Assembly: GCA_946122785.1 (NCBI GenBank)
Contig: CAMGYJ010000006.1
Location: 49,434,066 to 49,498,065, forward strand
Source of the DNA: Linum tenue
Lineage: Eukaryota > Streptophyta > Magnoliopsida > Malpighiales > Linaceae
Reading direction: 5' to 3'
Length of the DNA: 64,000 nt
Positions 10,339 to 22,127 of this stretch are shown piece after piece. Position numbers and translations under genes: made by a program. The notes beneath the pieces are model-generated. The model saw only the letters and a list, made by a program, of their open reading frames with translations, was not told the DNA's origin and searched no databases. Positions within the stretch are counted from its first letter, which is position 1; each line of letters starts with the position of its first letter.

Positions 10339-11418
10339 AGTGTGATTGATTATGAAATTGGTTAGTTATGAAATCTTAATGAAGATTTTGTTTTTATATA
10401 CTCTGATTTTTGGGTTCTTGACGGCCTTCTTTAGGTACCAGGTGATTGACGATGACTTGGCGAAAAACTCGATCCCGTTATCGTCACCACAGACACAGGT
10501 TTTCCAGCTTGGGTTCGCAAGTTGAAGTTCTTGCAGAAATTTACTATCATATGAGTGTGGCAGCTAGGGTTTGATAGAATTTGCATTTGGACTTTGCTAT
10601 GGTTTGGTAGATTTGCGCTTCGTTTGGTAGAGTTTGTATATGTAGGTTTTTTTAGAGATGGTCTTTGTTTGAGTTTATTATTTGTACAATCATGTGAATA
10701 ATGTATTAAAAGTATTATGTAAAAAAAATTAGATAGTGTATTATGTAATAAAGTTTAGTATTACTATCTTCCCTCTTATATAAATTAACCAATAATCTCG
10801 GTATTAATCTACTAAAATGAAATAATAAGCTACCCATAAATGTATATCGTACCAAATATTGATTTTATTTATGACGATTGGCTCCAACCTCATCAGAAAA
10901 GACTAAAGGGTATTTTTGGAATTGAAAATTTCCTATTCTTAACGAATTGATTTTCATCATATATAATGTTATCACCGACAAATTGTATTTACCGACGACA
11001 CATCCTTATCGGAAATAATCATAGGGTATTTTCGGAATTGAAAATTCGATCCCATTTGCTAAGTTTTTTCTACAAATAATCGTCGTAAAAAATGTAAAAG
11101 GATATTTTAGGAAGAAAATTATTTATTTCTGACGACATTTCTATGTCAATAAAAAAAATTCTACCTCACAAATAAACTTCGTCATCTTTTGAGCATCAAG
11201 TATAATTTATTTCTGACAACGATATTTTGATTAGCAACAAACAAATTTTCTTCACAAAAATGTTTTTTCTGACGCCCTAACGAATTTCCACTTTTTGCTA
11301 TGGGACTTTTTCCCATGACGACCAACGACTGTATATCGTCATAAAATGCATTTCCAACGAAAAAAGGTATTTTCCAACGCCAAACGTCTGGTCATAACTG
11401 ACTGTCGTTTTTGTAGTT
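10339..11418. mobile_element. CACTA-2, 3' part
   Basis: Collinear with 30316-31106 and extending further to a CACTA terminus, TTTTTGTAGT, at 11417-11418, followed by TAT. Subterminal repeats of the type TGACGAC / TCGTCATAA are typical of plant CACTA elements. The matching 5' terminus, CACTACAAAA, preceded by TAT, is at 26104 in the sister unit. The insertion site without the element is intact near 49722. No transposase is encoded here. Confidence 0.7.
10436..10525 (+). pseudogene. Possible captured exon in CACTA-2
   Basis: After an AG-like acceptor, a short open stretch reads QVIDDDLAKNSI ... TQVFQLGFAS then stop, followed by 3'-UTR-like T-rich sequence. It recurs at 30316-30405 with a few substitutions. 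Family not recognised. Its position inside a CACTA element suggests a captured gene piece, but it is short. Confidence 0.3.
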
Positions 11419-11658
11419 TATATCAGTTGAACAAACATATTACATAATTCTTTCACAATATAAGTTTGAACGTAAATTTATTTATTATTAATTAAATTGT
11501 TGATCATCTCATCTATGTGCATTACACAAAGATTATGTAAGGTCGATTGCTGTTTACATAACATTTTAATAAAATGTTATAATTTTCATAACTTAATTAT
11601 TTTATTATTACCCAAAATTTCTTTATTATTATCTATAACATTTATCATCTCATAATTT
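11419..11658. repeat. Helitron-like flank on the 3' side of CACTA-2
   Basis: AT-rich and non-coding; matches 31113-31243 and 49731-49970. In this unit about 265 bp found in the sisters (including the Helitron-like CTAG end) is missing, apparently joined through TTGTAT microhomology. Confidence 0.45.
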
Positions 11659-12795
11659 TGTATGGCCTGGAATTTGACCATATTAAACATTCTACCCAAT
11701 CTTTTCGATCTGTAATACCATGGCCCAAACTATACATAAAAGTAACGACATTGGCCAAACCCGATGTTTGACTGTTATCTTGGACGGTCAAACGCGGTTA
11801 CTAACAATCAACATGCTATGTCACCATCCGGTCATCATAAAAATCATTAAAATATCCATAATTTACACATTATTTCTAATTTAAAATTATTACAATGAAA
11901 TTAATATAAATAAAAATTGAGACCCCCACCGGCTGCTCCCCTTCGTCTACTCCCCCAATCTTTTCTTCGACAAAGAGCTTCAACCTTTTCTTCTTGGATT
12001 GGGATTAGTTTACCAGGGAAAGGGTTCGTGAGAGTAGTTCTATAAATATGTAAGTTGTTCTATAGTTTTAACGAATGAAGAAGAGTAAAGTTATTTGGTA
12101 GAAAAAATTTGTAGTTTTATCGCGTTTCCTTAGTTTATCGTAGAATAGTTCTCGATCCACAACGCGTGAATTCCGAGCACACGCCAATTGGTATCAGAGT
12201 CAAGTGGCGCTGAAGTCGCTATGTGGAGTTCATTCAACATCAAGGGTATTACACGCCGCTGCCGCTATGGGCATAAACTACGAGTTCCTCGTCGAGCCCT
12301 TGGCTACCCGAGCTATCTGCCGCCACTACACCCACTGCTGCCTCGGTGATAGGAGCTTTGGCAATAGGTTGAGCACAATTGGAAATATCGCAAGCGCAGG
12401 CTGCACCAGCGTCCGCTCATTGTCATCAATAATCAATGGGGAAACTTCTTCTACATCGATCTGGATTGAGATAACGCATGAACTTCGCGGACGAAGTTCT
12501 TCAAATGGGAAGGTTTGGTTAATTGTTAGATTAATATGGTTATTTAGGGTATTCGTATTAGTTTATTGTATCTTGTTGAGAAAGTTATTGTTTACTTCCT
12601 GGGTTGGGCTTAGTTTACCTTGTTTGAGGGAAAGGGTTTGTGAGAGTAGTCCTGTAAATATGTACGTTGTTCTATAGTTTTAATGAATGAATAAGAGTAA
12701 AGTAATTTAGTAGAAAATAGTTGTAGTTTTTTCGCCGTTGCCTTTGTTTATGGTAGAAGAGTTCTAGATCCACGATGCGAGAATTTCGCGTACAG
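11659..12795 (+). mobile_element. Small LTR element (TRIM-like), copy 1
   Basis: The left LTR-like region (11659 to about 12185) ends just before TGGTATCAGAG at 12189-12199, a primer-binding site matching the tRNA-iMet 3' end. About 320 bp of internal sequence follows, then a second LTR-like region (about 12524-12795). The two share GTGAGAGTAG, TGTTCTATAGTTTTAA and AGAGTAAAGT. The internal region is too short for gag-pol, so the element is non-autonomous. LTR ends are approximate. Confidence 0.6.
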
Positions 12796-14467
12796 GATAT
12801 ACACTTCCAAACGCTTTATGTGGTGTCTTAATTATTGTAAAAGACTTACATAACACATTTGTTTGATTAATAACTGTGATAGAATGAGGTTGCGTAATCT
12901 TCCTTAATGTGTAGTCTCGTAATAAATTCAAGTTAGATTATACTATATAATGTATAAGATTAAATTATTTTGCCATAAGTTTTAATATGCATGATGCAAA
13001 TTGATAAGACGTTGAATATATATGGTACTAATAAATAAATTTATATTATTAATAAGTGAACTAAATTATAAAAAGTATTACATTTGATTAAAGTATTATG
13101 TGAATAGTAAATTTCCTTACAAAATTATTTTGTAATGCATTGAAGAAATCTTCATTTTAGTCAATTTAGAAATTTTCTTTCAAACTTATATCAGGGAAGA
13201 CTTAAGTAATATGTTTGTTAATTGATACATTTCCCTCAATAAAAGTTTTTGTGTTGTCTAATTGTCTTGGTCCTTGCAAAGTCTTATATTATATGTTTTC
13301 TAGAATTGATACATTAGAAATAACTGTTTCTCTGTAAGATTACCTAAGGTATTTGTAATTTACGTAATTGTTTTCTAAAGGAATAAAGAAAAACTTTATG
13401 ATAAAATTGAGAGTAGGAGATAGAAAACAAATAATTGCATATACAACATGTGGGAAAAAGAGTTATGCTGAAATTAGGTGTAGCGTATAAAATATAGGTG
13501 AACAATACCCTAAAAAAAGGAAGCAAATTTAATGCGCCCTTAACTTTTTAGTAAGGAATAGTAATTTGAGCTTATGTAAATCTTTCGTATTATGAAATAA
13601 ATAAATAAAATACTAAGATAGTTTTGTAAAAAGAATAAATCCGAGGGTAAAAACTATTTTTAGCCAATCTTTCATAAATTCTAAAACATTAGTCAAACCT
13701 TTGAGAAATACGAAATTATAGTCATTTTCATTCAAATATGTGGACTAACGATTAGCTCATGTGAAATTATGTTAAAACTAACATTAACTTTAATGGAAAG
13801 TAACTATAATTTTATAGTTTTATTAGAGATTTGACCAATATTCCGTATTCTCAAATGTTTGACTAAAAAATAGTAGTCACCCTAAATCTTATGGTGAAAC
13901 TTTTCCATTTTGTGTGGCTTGGGACAGTTTGTTGTTAAAGTGAATTTGATTGTAAAAAAAACTAATAATTGATTGCTAGAAAAACTTATCATGGACCTTA
14001 CTATATGAGATATGACCCTTACGTAATTAAGGAAAAATTAATTTTTCATCCTTGGTTACTTTACTTGCGCTATTATAATATAAAATATCAAAATATAATA
14101 ATAATTTAATTAGATTATGTCGCATTTTTCGATTGGGTTTACGTTTGATCACTGTTTCATGACACATATCAATGCGTGAATTGTTATGAAAACTAAACTG
14201 AAATAAACGACACCGAATTAACGTGGTATCATTGACGTTTTAAAAATTAAGACTAATCCGCGACACAAAGCGTTCTTCTTCTCTTATTCAGTTCAAAGCC
14301 TACCGAACCCCAATCACACCATATATATACAATTAACAACCCTAATCTATCACACGCCATCAATCATATATGTGCTAGGGTAAGTCAGCATTACCATGCA
14401 AGGCTCACGTGGGCTCAATATAGTTAAATGTCCACTAAACATAATGATACATACAAAATACATGGTT
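12796..14467. other. Intergenic block, no gene seen
   Basis: AT-rich sequence collinear with 32601-34245 in the next unit. I see no coding region over 60 codons with any known motif, no RNA gene, and no clear element ends. The right end carries the shared TCACGTGGGCTCA spacer. Confidence 0.55.
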
Positions 14468-15281
14468 TATGGGTGTTCAAATGGTTACCGTGGTAATAAC
14501 CAAATCAATTAAGTCGAAATTTCATTAACCATAGAATAAAATGTCTTAACCAAACCGTCCAAATTAACATGAAAACCAAATTAACCAAACCAAAGTTTAA
14601 TTGGTTGGTTAATTGGATAATCGGATTAACCAAATAATTAACATAACATTACATTAAAACAATTATCCTGTTAATGAATAAAACATAACCATATGTTATC
14701 ACTATCATAAACTATCATTATATATAAGCAATAATAATAAGACTAACCATTCATGATTATCATCATCATTCGAGTTAATACATCATTCATCATCTCTGTA
14801 CCTAATATAGTTAGCTTACAACAAACCCCCAACATAAATATTAAATACATACCAATACCACTCATCAAGAACTTAAAACTCTCCTACAAAACACTTAAAT
14901 TATACATAGTTTGAGATGACTGTCATGGTATTTTACGTAATCCTAAAGTTTAGTAGTTGTCCAAAATGTTTTGGTTTAGTAAATAGGCAACCCATTTAAT
15001 TTTTGACCCATAATGCATTGGTTTATTGAGCCCATGGAAATAAAATAGGGAATCACGAAAGTTTGGTTTGATTGGTTGCATGGAAGTATAAGTAATTTTG
15101 TTTATTAGGTGTATCATTAATTGGTTAATTGGTTTCATTGGTTAGCAGTGCTGAAACCAAACCAAACCACTTAAACCAAATAAACTAAATTGTTTAACCA
15201 AACCAAACCAATTATCCAAATTAACTGAATGCTACCGGTTAATATGGTTACCACGGTAACCAATCCGTTTGAACACCCCTA
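14468..15281. mobile_element. hAT-type MITE with GGGTGTTCAAA ends
   Basis: An 814-bp element with inverted termini TATGGGTGTTCAAA and TAGGGGTGTTCAAA (the latter on the minus strand) and near-matching 8-bp flanks (ACATGGTT / CATGGGTT). The interior is rich in AACCAAACCAAA and ACGGTAACC motifs. Truncated relatives lie at 25492-25819 and 49171-49448. Non-coding; the 62-codon frame within it is not a gene. Confidence 0.75.
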
Positions 15282-15817
15282 CATGGGTTGCTTCATCATG
15301 ATCGTCTGACGTCTGACAGCCTCCCCATATTTCTGTGGGGTACCCACCTTCAATTTGAAAGACAGATACCAGTAACGACTAGTAGAGAAGGACTTCGTAA
15401 AAAGATCTGCAATCTGGTCCTCAGACTTGACATACTGCAAGCGCATTGTCCCATCTAGCACAAGATCCCGTATATACTGCACATGAATCTCAATGCGCTT
15501 AGTACGATTATGAAACACTGGATTAAGGGGAATTTGGTTACCACGGTAACCAATCCGTTTGAACACCCCTACATGGGTTGCTTCATCATGATCGTCTGAC
15601 AGCCTCCCCATATTTCTGTGGGGTACCCACCTTCAATTTGAAAGACACATACCAGTAACGACTAGTAGAGAAGGACTTCGTCAAAAGATCTGCAATCTGG
15701 TCCTCAGACTTGACATACTGCAAGAGCATTGTCCCATCTAGCACAAGATCCCGTATATACTGCACATGAATCTCAATGTGCTTAGTACGATTATGAAACA
15801 CTGGATTAAGGGGAATT
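15245..15817. repeat. 290-bp tandem duplication spanning MITE end and Copia RNase H
   Basis: 15245-15534 and 15535-15817 are nearly identical; the main difference is a 7-bp insertion, GTCTGAC, in the first. Each unit holds the MITE terminus, its target flank and the 3' end of the Copia RNase H. The duplication therefore happened after the MITE landed in or next to the Copia remnant. Confidence 0.85.
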
Positions 15818-16739
15818 TGGATGGCTCTAGTGGTGTCAAAAAACCAATCCATCGGTGGGAAATAGGTGACTCTAAAATCTTTCAACAAACGTGAAAGCCA
15901 TACCAACTCGGAGGCAACATCGCACATGGCTCCATATTCAGCTTATTCTTTAGACGAATTTGAACTTTATCCTGCTGCTTGCAACGCCATGAGATAAATG
16001 CACAACCAAACTGGATCTTGTAGAAGAATGCCTAGTGTCTTGGCATCTGGCAAAGTCTGCATAAGAAAAGGCACGAATAGAGCTAGGACCACTAGCCGGG
16101 AAAAATATCCCGACATCTTGAGTACCACGAAGATCATGCAGGATTAGATGAACTACAGCTAGATGATCAACACAATGAGTGGCCAAATAGATAAGACTCC
16201 CAACAATGCTCCTATGGGATGAACCATTGGCCGGAGGACTACCTGATTCCCAGTGAAGCTTAAGATTACGTTCCATAGGGGTTCGAAAAGGAGTGCACTC
16301 ATCAAACTGGTGATCATCCAAAACATCAGAGATATATTTACGTTGAAAAAGAAGAATGCCACGATTATGTGCGAGTGATCTCAAGCCCAATGAAGTAAGA
16401 AAGATGTCCAAGATCCTACAGAGATAATGCAGCATGAAGACCCTCTTTTAGAGACTGAATGGCGGCCATGTCACCCCCAGTAATGATCATATCATTCACA
16501 TATATCAAAAGACCAACGATACCAGTAGAAGTGAGTTTGGTAAACAGTGAAGGGTCATTTAAGCTCTCCTGATAACCAAGACGCAAGATAGTTGCCTGAA
16601 TTTCAAACCATAGAGAGAACAATGAAGAAGACAAACCTGATCGGGCCCGCCCAACCGTGGACCCAGGACGACACTTCATATACACCACTTCCTTCAGCTC
16701 CCCATGCAATAATGCGTCTTTTACATGAAGCTGAAACAT
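15586..16739 (-). pseudogene. Copia reverse transcriptase and RNase H remnant
   Basis: RT pieces include DALLHGELKEVVYM, SLFTKLTS, LLIYVNDMIITGGD (normally YVDD; here YVND), ISDVLDDH, CTPFRTPM and SIVGSLIYLATHCVDH. RNase H pieces include MCDVASELVWLSRLL, FHNRTKHIEIHVQYIRD and EDQIADLLTKSFS. Frameshifts near 15930 and 16430 break the frame, and the D-to-N change in the active-site motif would kill activity by itself. Confidence 0.85.
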
Positions 16740-16886
16740 GGGTCATTTACGCATTGGCAGCTACTGCCAAGAGTATTCGAATATCCACCCTTTGCTCCTG
16801 TGTGAACCCGAACCCCCAAAGGATTGATCTGGGTTTATTTAAACGAAGTAGGAATAAATACAACATCAACACCATAACTCACCAAA

Positions 16887-17633
16887 TCATGAAGCCGAGC
16901 AGAAGGGACTCCTAGAGAGCTGCGAGTAGAGAGATAGAGCATGAGCTCCAATGGAGGAGAGACAAACCCTGGGGAGCTGCTTTCGGACCCAGGAGTCTCC
17001 GGCTTGGGGGAGGCAGGGGCGGAAAGGGAGGAGGAGATGGATCAACATCATCCTCATCAAAGAAAGGACAAGTAGTTCGAAATGGACCAAAGCCATCCGG
17101 CTGAGGACTCGAGGCATAAAACATATGGTTTTCATAAAAATTTGATAGTTAATTAACCAAAACGTTGTAGCAACTACTTCAGGAAAGAAATGAGAGAGAA
17201 CGTGCAAGGCCAAAAGTAAAGCTCGAGTGAGCTCTACAACATGACGTTTCTTGCGCTCTACCAACCCGTTTTGTTGAGAGACCTCAAGACGTGATTTTTT
17301 ACAAAGGATGCCGAGTGAGTTATACATATCAAACAACAACGGGTGAGAACTAAATTCACCTCTTGGATCAAAACGAATAATTTTTACCGGCGCACAAATT
17401 GAGTTGAAATCATGGTTAAAAATTCTTTGGCAACCGATAATAAATATCATTTTAAGCGGAGGATGCTGGGGCAAACGAATACCAGTATGACTACCACGAA
17501 TTTTTTTTGTTAAAATATTTAAAAGAAGAGCAGAGTTGGGATGAACAAAAAGAGAATGCCAAATATGCGATACACTCACAGATAGCATTGGGAAGGGACA
17601 GTTGAAGTGCCGAGTTAACGAGACGCTCCACAT
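16887..17633 (-). pseudogene. Copia integrase remnant
   Basis: The integrase core is recognisable as IIRFDPRGEFSSH, LGILCKKSRLEVSQQNGLVERKKRHVVE and SHFFPEVVATTFWLIN, which fit the second Asp and Glu regions of the Copia integrase DDE triad. The downstream part continues in another frame at 16912-17124 (a Pro-rich linker), so a frameshift is present. Confidence 0.82.
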
Positions 17634-17714
17634 AGACCGTTGTAAGTAGGGTAAGTCTGCGTTACCATGCAGGACTCACGTGGGCTCACTATATTGATAA
17701 TGAAGAAAAGATCA

Positions 17715-18976
17715 TTACATTACATGCCGTAACCGGGCTACAAAATCAAAAAAACGACTCACTATCGGGTACAAAGAAAGGGCCTTCCTAGCCACCAAGT
17801 GGACTACCCAGTTACTACGCCGACCAACGAACCGAACACTAAATCCAGCATTCTCAGCTAGGTAGAGAAGCACCTCACGGAAGATAACTCTCGCAGTACT
17901 ATCACTCCCCTGAGTCTTGTTGAGCCTGTCCACAACCACTTTCACATCCCCTCAAAACGAACCACGAACAGCCCTCTACTGCGACATCAAAGGATGGCTT
18001 CCCGGAGAGCCAGTAACTCCACAAGCAACAGATCATCAATCCCCGGAAAGCATACACCAGTCGCACCCACCACCACCCCGTCCAAGCCCATCATCACCAT
18101 TCCTCCGGCCAAGTGAGACCCTAGCCTAACAGCACCATCCCACCTACAAATGAGTGTGCCCTGACTAGCAAGTGACCCCATCGGGATACCCCCCACAGGG
18201 ACACACCCCCCCCCCCCCCCTCCCCCACCACATCCTGTGGTAGAGAAGTCCATTCCCACAGCTGCTGGTGATACTGACGCAGAAGGATCGGTAGCCCAAA
18301 CTTTTTGCCCTCAAAGACTACCCAGTTCCGAGACTTCCAGATCCTCCAAAGCACAGCCACGACCACCATGACCTGGGGAGGGTCCATAATGATGGCCAAG
18401 AGTTTCTTTAGAAAGAGGGGGAATGGGAAACGAGGCAAGCCTTAACCCATATGCTCTAACCCAGCGGAATCCACAAAGCACGAGCCACACAACAACCGAA
18501 GAAAAGATGTTCCATAGTTTCGGGCGCTTCCCAGCAAACCAGGCACATAGGATGAACAACCACCTTCCTTTCAAGAAGAGCCTCCGTAGTGGGGAGAAAA
18601 CGATGCAAAACTTGCCACAAGAACACTTTTAAGTTGGGCGGAATCTCCAAATTCCACACCCACTTCCAACTGCTCCGGTCCATCCAGCTCACCATTGGTG
18701 CCCAACCCCCATTTTGCTGGTACAGGCAAACTGCGGGTGATAAGCTGATTTCACAGAGAAAACCCTGTCTCCCATTGCATGCCAAACAAGTCTATCCTCC
18801 AAAGCCCTTCTAGGCAATGGAATACCAAGGATAGCGCGACAGACCTCGGAAGGAAACCACTCCCTAAGCTTATCTAGCAACCAACAACCCCTCGCCGGGC
18901 AAATAAACGTGGGTGGATTAGACGTGGGTGGATTAGGATGAAGCGTGGGAATCCAATTTTCCGTTAAAGCATCCAT
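17715..18976 (-). pseudogene. LINE-A copy 2 zf-RVT and RNase H
   Basis: zf-RVT (SSWKWVWNLEIPPNLKVFLWQ ... CLVCWEAPETMEHLFFGCC) followed by RVT_3 RNase H (GIDDLLLVELLALREAIL; MKVVVDRLNKTQGSDS; VVHLVARKAL). Several frameshifts separate the pieces. A run of C (about 18209-18222) encodes a Gly tract and looks like replication-slippage expansion. Confidence 0.83.
18207..18228. repeat. Poly(C) tract
   Basis: A near-continuous C run inside the LINE-A copy 2 RNase H-linker region. The corresponding sequence in copies 1 and 4 is short and mixed, so this is a local expansion; it is also a likely sequencing weak spot. Confidence 0.8.
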
Positions 18977-19009
18977 AGCTCTTTCATCCCCAATCTGCCA
19001 TCTAAGACC

Positions 19010-20302
19010 CTAGGTCAATAATTGCCTCCCATACAAGATAATCTGCCAACCCCAGGAAGGGCGCGAACGAGGAGTCGCAGTAAGGAACGTTCCACGAGGA
19101 AAATACTTCCCTTTGTACACTTGAGCGAGAAGGGACTGGGGATCAGTCAGAATACGCCAACCAATCTTAGCAAGAAGCGCTTGGTTGAAGAATTCGAACC
19201 GACGAAAGCTCATCCCTCTCTCATGTTTACTCTGACACAACCTTCGCCACGACATCCACCTAATACGAGAGTGGCCATCCTCCACACCCCACCAAAACCG
19301 CGCTACCCACCTATCCAGATTTCTACAAAGAGTAAGTGGTAATTTAAAGCAAGACATCACGTGCAGCGGAAGCGCAGAAGCAACAGACTTAATTAGAGTT
19401 TCCCTAGCTGTCGTAGACAAGGAACGTTGAGCCCAACCCTGAAGACGAGCTAGTAAACGTTCTTCCACAAAACGAAACGTCGCCATCTTAGACCGGGCAA
19501 TGAGGGAGGGTAGTCCCAGATACTTATCATGGACACCAACAGCCCCAACCCCCAAAATTTGGGCCAGAAATTCCTGATCCGGAGTCGCAATATTATTGCT
19601 AAAACAAACCGCTGACTTATCCAAATTGACACGCTGCCCACTAATTTCCTCATATTCATTAAGCACCTCAATCAGATTCTCACACTGCTGAAGCGAACCA
19701 CATAAAAATAAATACGAGTCATCAACAAAAAACAAGTGAGAGATCCGAGGTGCCCGGGGTGCCACCTTCACACCCTCTGGCTTACCTTCCTCAATGGCCC
19801 TCTGGAGGAGAGCCGCAAATCCTTCCGTGCACAAAACAAACAAGAGCGGAGTCCCATTCATAAGAATGGAGAAGGAAGCCGAGCTAAGACACTCTCTAAC
19901 CCAACCAATCCAGGTATGGCTGAAACCCAGTTTGGCTAGAATCGCAAGCAGAAAGGACCATTCAACTCTATCATAGGCCTTTTCCATGTCAACCTTCAGA
20001 GCCATATAACCTTTCTTCCCCCGATTTTTGTTTTTCAAGTAGTGCATTAGCTCGTGCCCTAGAAGCACATTCTCCCCTATCTAGCGTTCCCGGATAAAAG
20101 CATTCTGGCCCTCCGAGACAATCTGAGGAAGGATAAGGGCCAACCTCTCAGTCATGATCTTAGTGATCACCTTATACACAAACTGGCATAGACTAATGGG
20201 CCGCAGTTGACGGACGGTCTCCACATTATCAACTTTAGGGATCAGGGTGAGCCAAGTATGGTTAAAGCTGCGCATGAGCCTATTAGTTTGAAAAAGGAGC
20301 AA
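19010..20302 (-). pseudogene. LINE-A copy 2 reverse transcriptase
   Basis: A 352-codon open frame (19010-20068) plus the N-part to 20302. Motifs: ALKVDMEKAYDRVEWSFLL (first catalytic Asp), SHLFFVDDSYLFL (catalytic FADD-type, Ala to Val), VNLDKSAVCFSNN and KYLGLPSL. An in-frame deletion of about 60 bp removes the RQGDPLSP motif: ILMNGTP runs directly into LLFVLCTEGF, so the enzyme cannot be normal despite the long frame. A stop at about 20081 separates it from the upstream part. Confidence 0.85.
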
Positions 20303-20344
20303 ACAGCCTCCACCAGAGACTCACCCACAATATCCCAAAAAGAC

Positions 20345-20689
20345 TTAAAAAAACTTCCCCGTGAAGCCATCAGACCCAGGAGCCTGCTTAGAACCCATCG
20401 AGAAGACCGTACGTCTAACGTCCCCAGGGAGTACCGGCGCGGTGAGATGGGCATTCATATCTTCAGTGACTTTCCTAAATAAAGGCAAGGCATCCACCCT
20501 GGCCATCATATCAGAAATTTGAGATTTCGAAGTGAAAAGGTTCTGATAAAAATCTGTGGCCATATCCGCGTTCCCCTTCTCCTCCATAATCCAATCCCCT
20601 TCCTCATTCCTCAGTCCCTCCACAAAATTCCTCTTCCGCTTGGCCCGAGTGACCTTATGAAAATAGGAAGTATTTTGATCACCCTTCAT
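20345..20689 (-). pseudogene. LINE-A copy 2 region between endonuclease and RT
   Basis: A 114-codon minus-strand frame: GDQNTSYFHKVTRAKRKRNFVEGLRNEEGDWI ... NLFTSKSQI ... RRTVFSMGSKQAPGSDGFTGKFF. This is the typical linker plus RT entry region of plant LINE ORF2. A 1-bp shift at about 20345 takes it out of frame with the following RT part. Confidence 0.82.
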
Positions 20690-20946
20690 AACCAGCGAAC
20701 CCTAGACTTCTGCTTCTAGTAGAGTTCTTCCGCTTCCCATTGACGACTCAGCTCACCCTCCAGCACCCGTACTTCCTCTCAATTAATCGGAGAAACCTGC
20801 TTTATGCGATCTATCTCAGTCTGGAGAGTTTTTATATTCCGCAGGGAATTAGTCGTTCCTGCTCTACTCCAATCATACAGTAAATGCCAAAGCTGTTTCA
20901 AATGGGTCCAGAGTTTAAACATTGGGGAACCCTCCACCTCTTCACG

Positions 20947-21734
20947 CTAGACATAGCCAACCATAGCCCTTACCTCGGGATTATCTGCCCAACGCGCGTC
21001 AAATCGAAATAGAGGGCGACAGAGCCGGGGGTAGGACTTATCAGACAAAAGCAAGGCCCTATGATCAGACCCATGGTCCGTAAAATGTTTGACAATAGTC
21101 TCCGGGTACTGATCAATCCACGACTGAGAACAGAGGGCACGATCCAGCCTCTCACGAATACAGGCTTGGCCCATTCGTTTATTTGTCGACATGAACTGGT
21201 CACCCTGGTACCCTGGGTCGGGAAGGCCCAGATCATGGATAAAAGAGTGAAGAGCAATCGATTGACTCACGGACCACGCGTTCCCCCATCTATTTCACCT
21301 GCGTGCAGGGTTGAGTTAAAATCGCCAATGACCACAAATCAAACTTTAATACCCTCACAAACCTGCCGAAGATTGGCGAGCTGGGATGCTCTTAGGGACT
21401 CGACACAACTCATGTAAACGCAAACCACCACGTACGAAAGATGACCTTCATTAATACGAGTACATATGGCAAAATCCGACTGAAAAAACACCGAAGCATC
21501 TACTTCTGGGGACCAAGCTACAACTACACCACCAGATGCTTTAATAGCATCCACAAAATAACAATGGGAAATTTGAAAACCTAGTCCCCGCAAACGACGG
21601 GAGACGACACGTCTACGGGATCGAGTTTCCGAAAAGAAAAAAAGATCCGGCTTATTCGACCGCACCAGACCTACATCCGTTTGGAATGTGAGGGAGGGTC
21701 CAATTCCTCTCACATTCCACGCCAAAATCTTCAT
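20947..21734 (-). pseudogene. LINE-A copy 2 endonuclease
   Basis: Starts at MKILAWNVRGIG (21734), the usual beginning of plant LINE ORF2, and follows with LFFFSETRSRR, GGVVVAWSPEVD, VVVCVYMSCVES, then IALHSFIHDLGL, RERLDRALCSQSW and SDHRALLLSDKSYPRL. A frameshift near 21300-21340 removes the IGDFNS motif from frame. The enzyme nicks target DNA to prime reverse transcription; this copy is broken. Confidence 0.85.
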
Positions 21735-22127
21735 TTATCTCCCTGGGGCCATTTCCGGCTGGCTTCCTCCACCGATTTCAGCGCTTCGTCCTCGACTTCT
21801 TCCACAAACGGCTTCTTCACTGCGGGGTTTTCTTCAACTTCACCCGTAATATCCTCCCAAGAATGCTTCCGCCCTCCCATCCCCATCACCGGAGTATTCG
21901 AGCCATATTCGTCAATCTGAGCAGATATCTCGATCGCATTAGCCAGCTCACCCTCTCCACCAACCCCATCAACAACCTCATTTCTAGCTTCAAAGGCTTG
22001 GACCACCTGTCTAACCCGGCCGGACAAGATTGGTTGGTGGGCCGATTCGGACGAACGAGGACCCCGAGACCGGATCTCAAACTGATCCGCAACTCCATCA
22101 GATAGAGTGGCATCAGAGGTGTTCTAC
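21731..22127 (-). pseudogene. LINE-A ORF1 C-terminal remnant
   Basis: About 130 codons of the first LINE ORF: RSRGPRSSESAHQP ... SGRVRQVVQAFEARNEVVDG ... KKPFVEEVEDEALKSVEEASRKW, then stop. The stop overlaps the ORF2 start by a few bases (21731-21734), a usual LINE layout. The N-part is missing at the same point in copies 1, 2 and 3. Acidic, with no zinc knuckle in the retained part. Confidence 0.7.

Larger units (their letters stand above)
15282..17640 (-). mobile_element. Ty1/Copia retrotransposon remnant
   Basis: Minus-strand order is integrase, reverse transcriptase, RNase H, the Copia order. No LTRs or gag were found. The right edge meets the shared GTAAGTCTGCG spacer near 17645. Confidence 0.85.
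17691..22127 (-). mobile_element. LINE-A copy 2
   Basis: The most complete LINE-A copy on the minus strand, lacking only the 3' tail (truncated at about 17691) and most of ORF1. Order: ORF1 tail, endonuclease, RT, zf-RVT, RNase H. It shares flank 22128-22915 with copies 1 and 3 and the nonsense codon at 19010-19012 with them. Confidence 0.88.

Noticed and set aside
15282..17640. Integrated pararetrovirus
   Set aside because: The integrase-RT-RNase H order and motifs are Copia; no movement-protein or coat-like sequence is present.
18207..18228. Functional poly-glycine tract or G-quadruplex element
   Set aside because: It is a local C-run expansion in a dead LINE copy, absent from the other copies and prone to sequencing error.
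19010..20068. Active LINE reverse transcriptase, suggested by the 352-codon frame
   Set aside because: An in-frame deletion removed RQGDP, and FADD is changed to FVDD.
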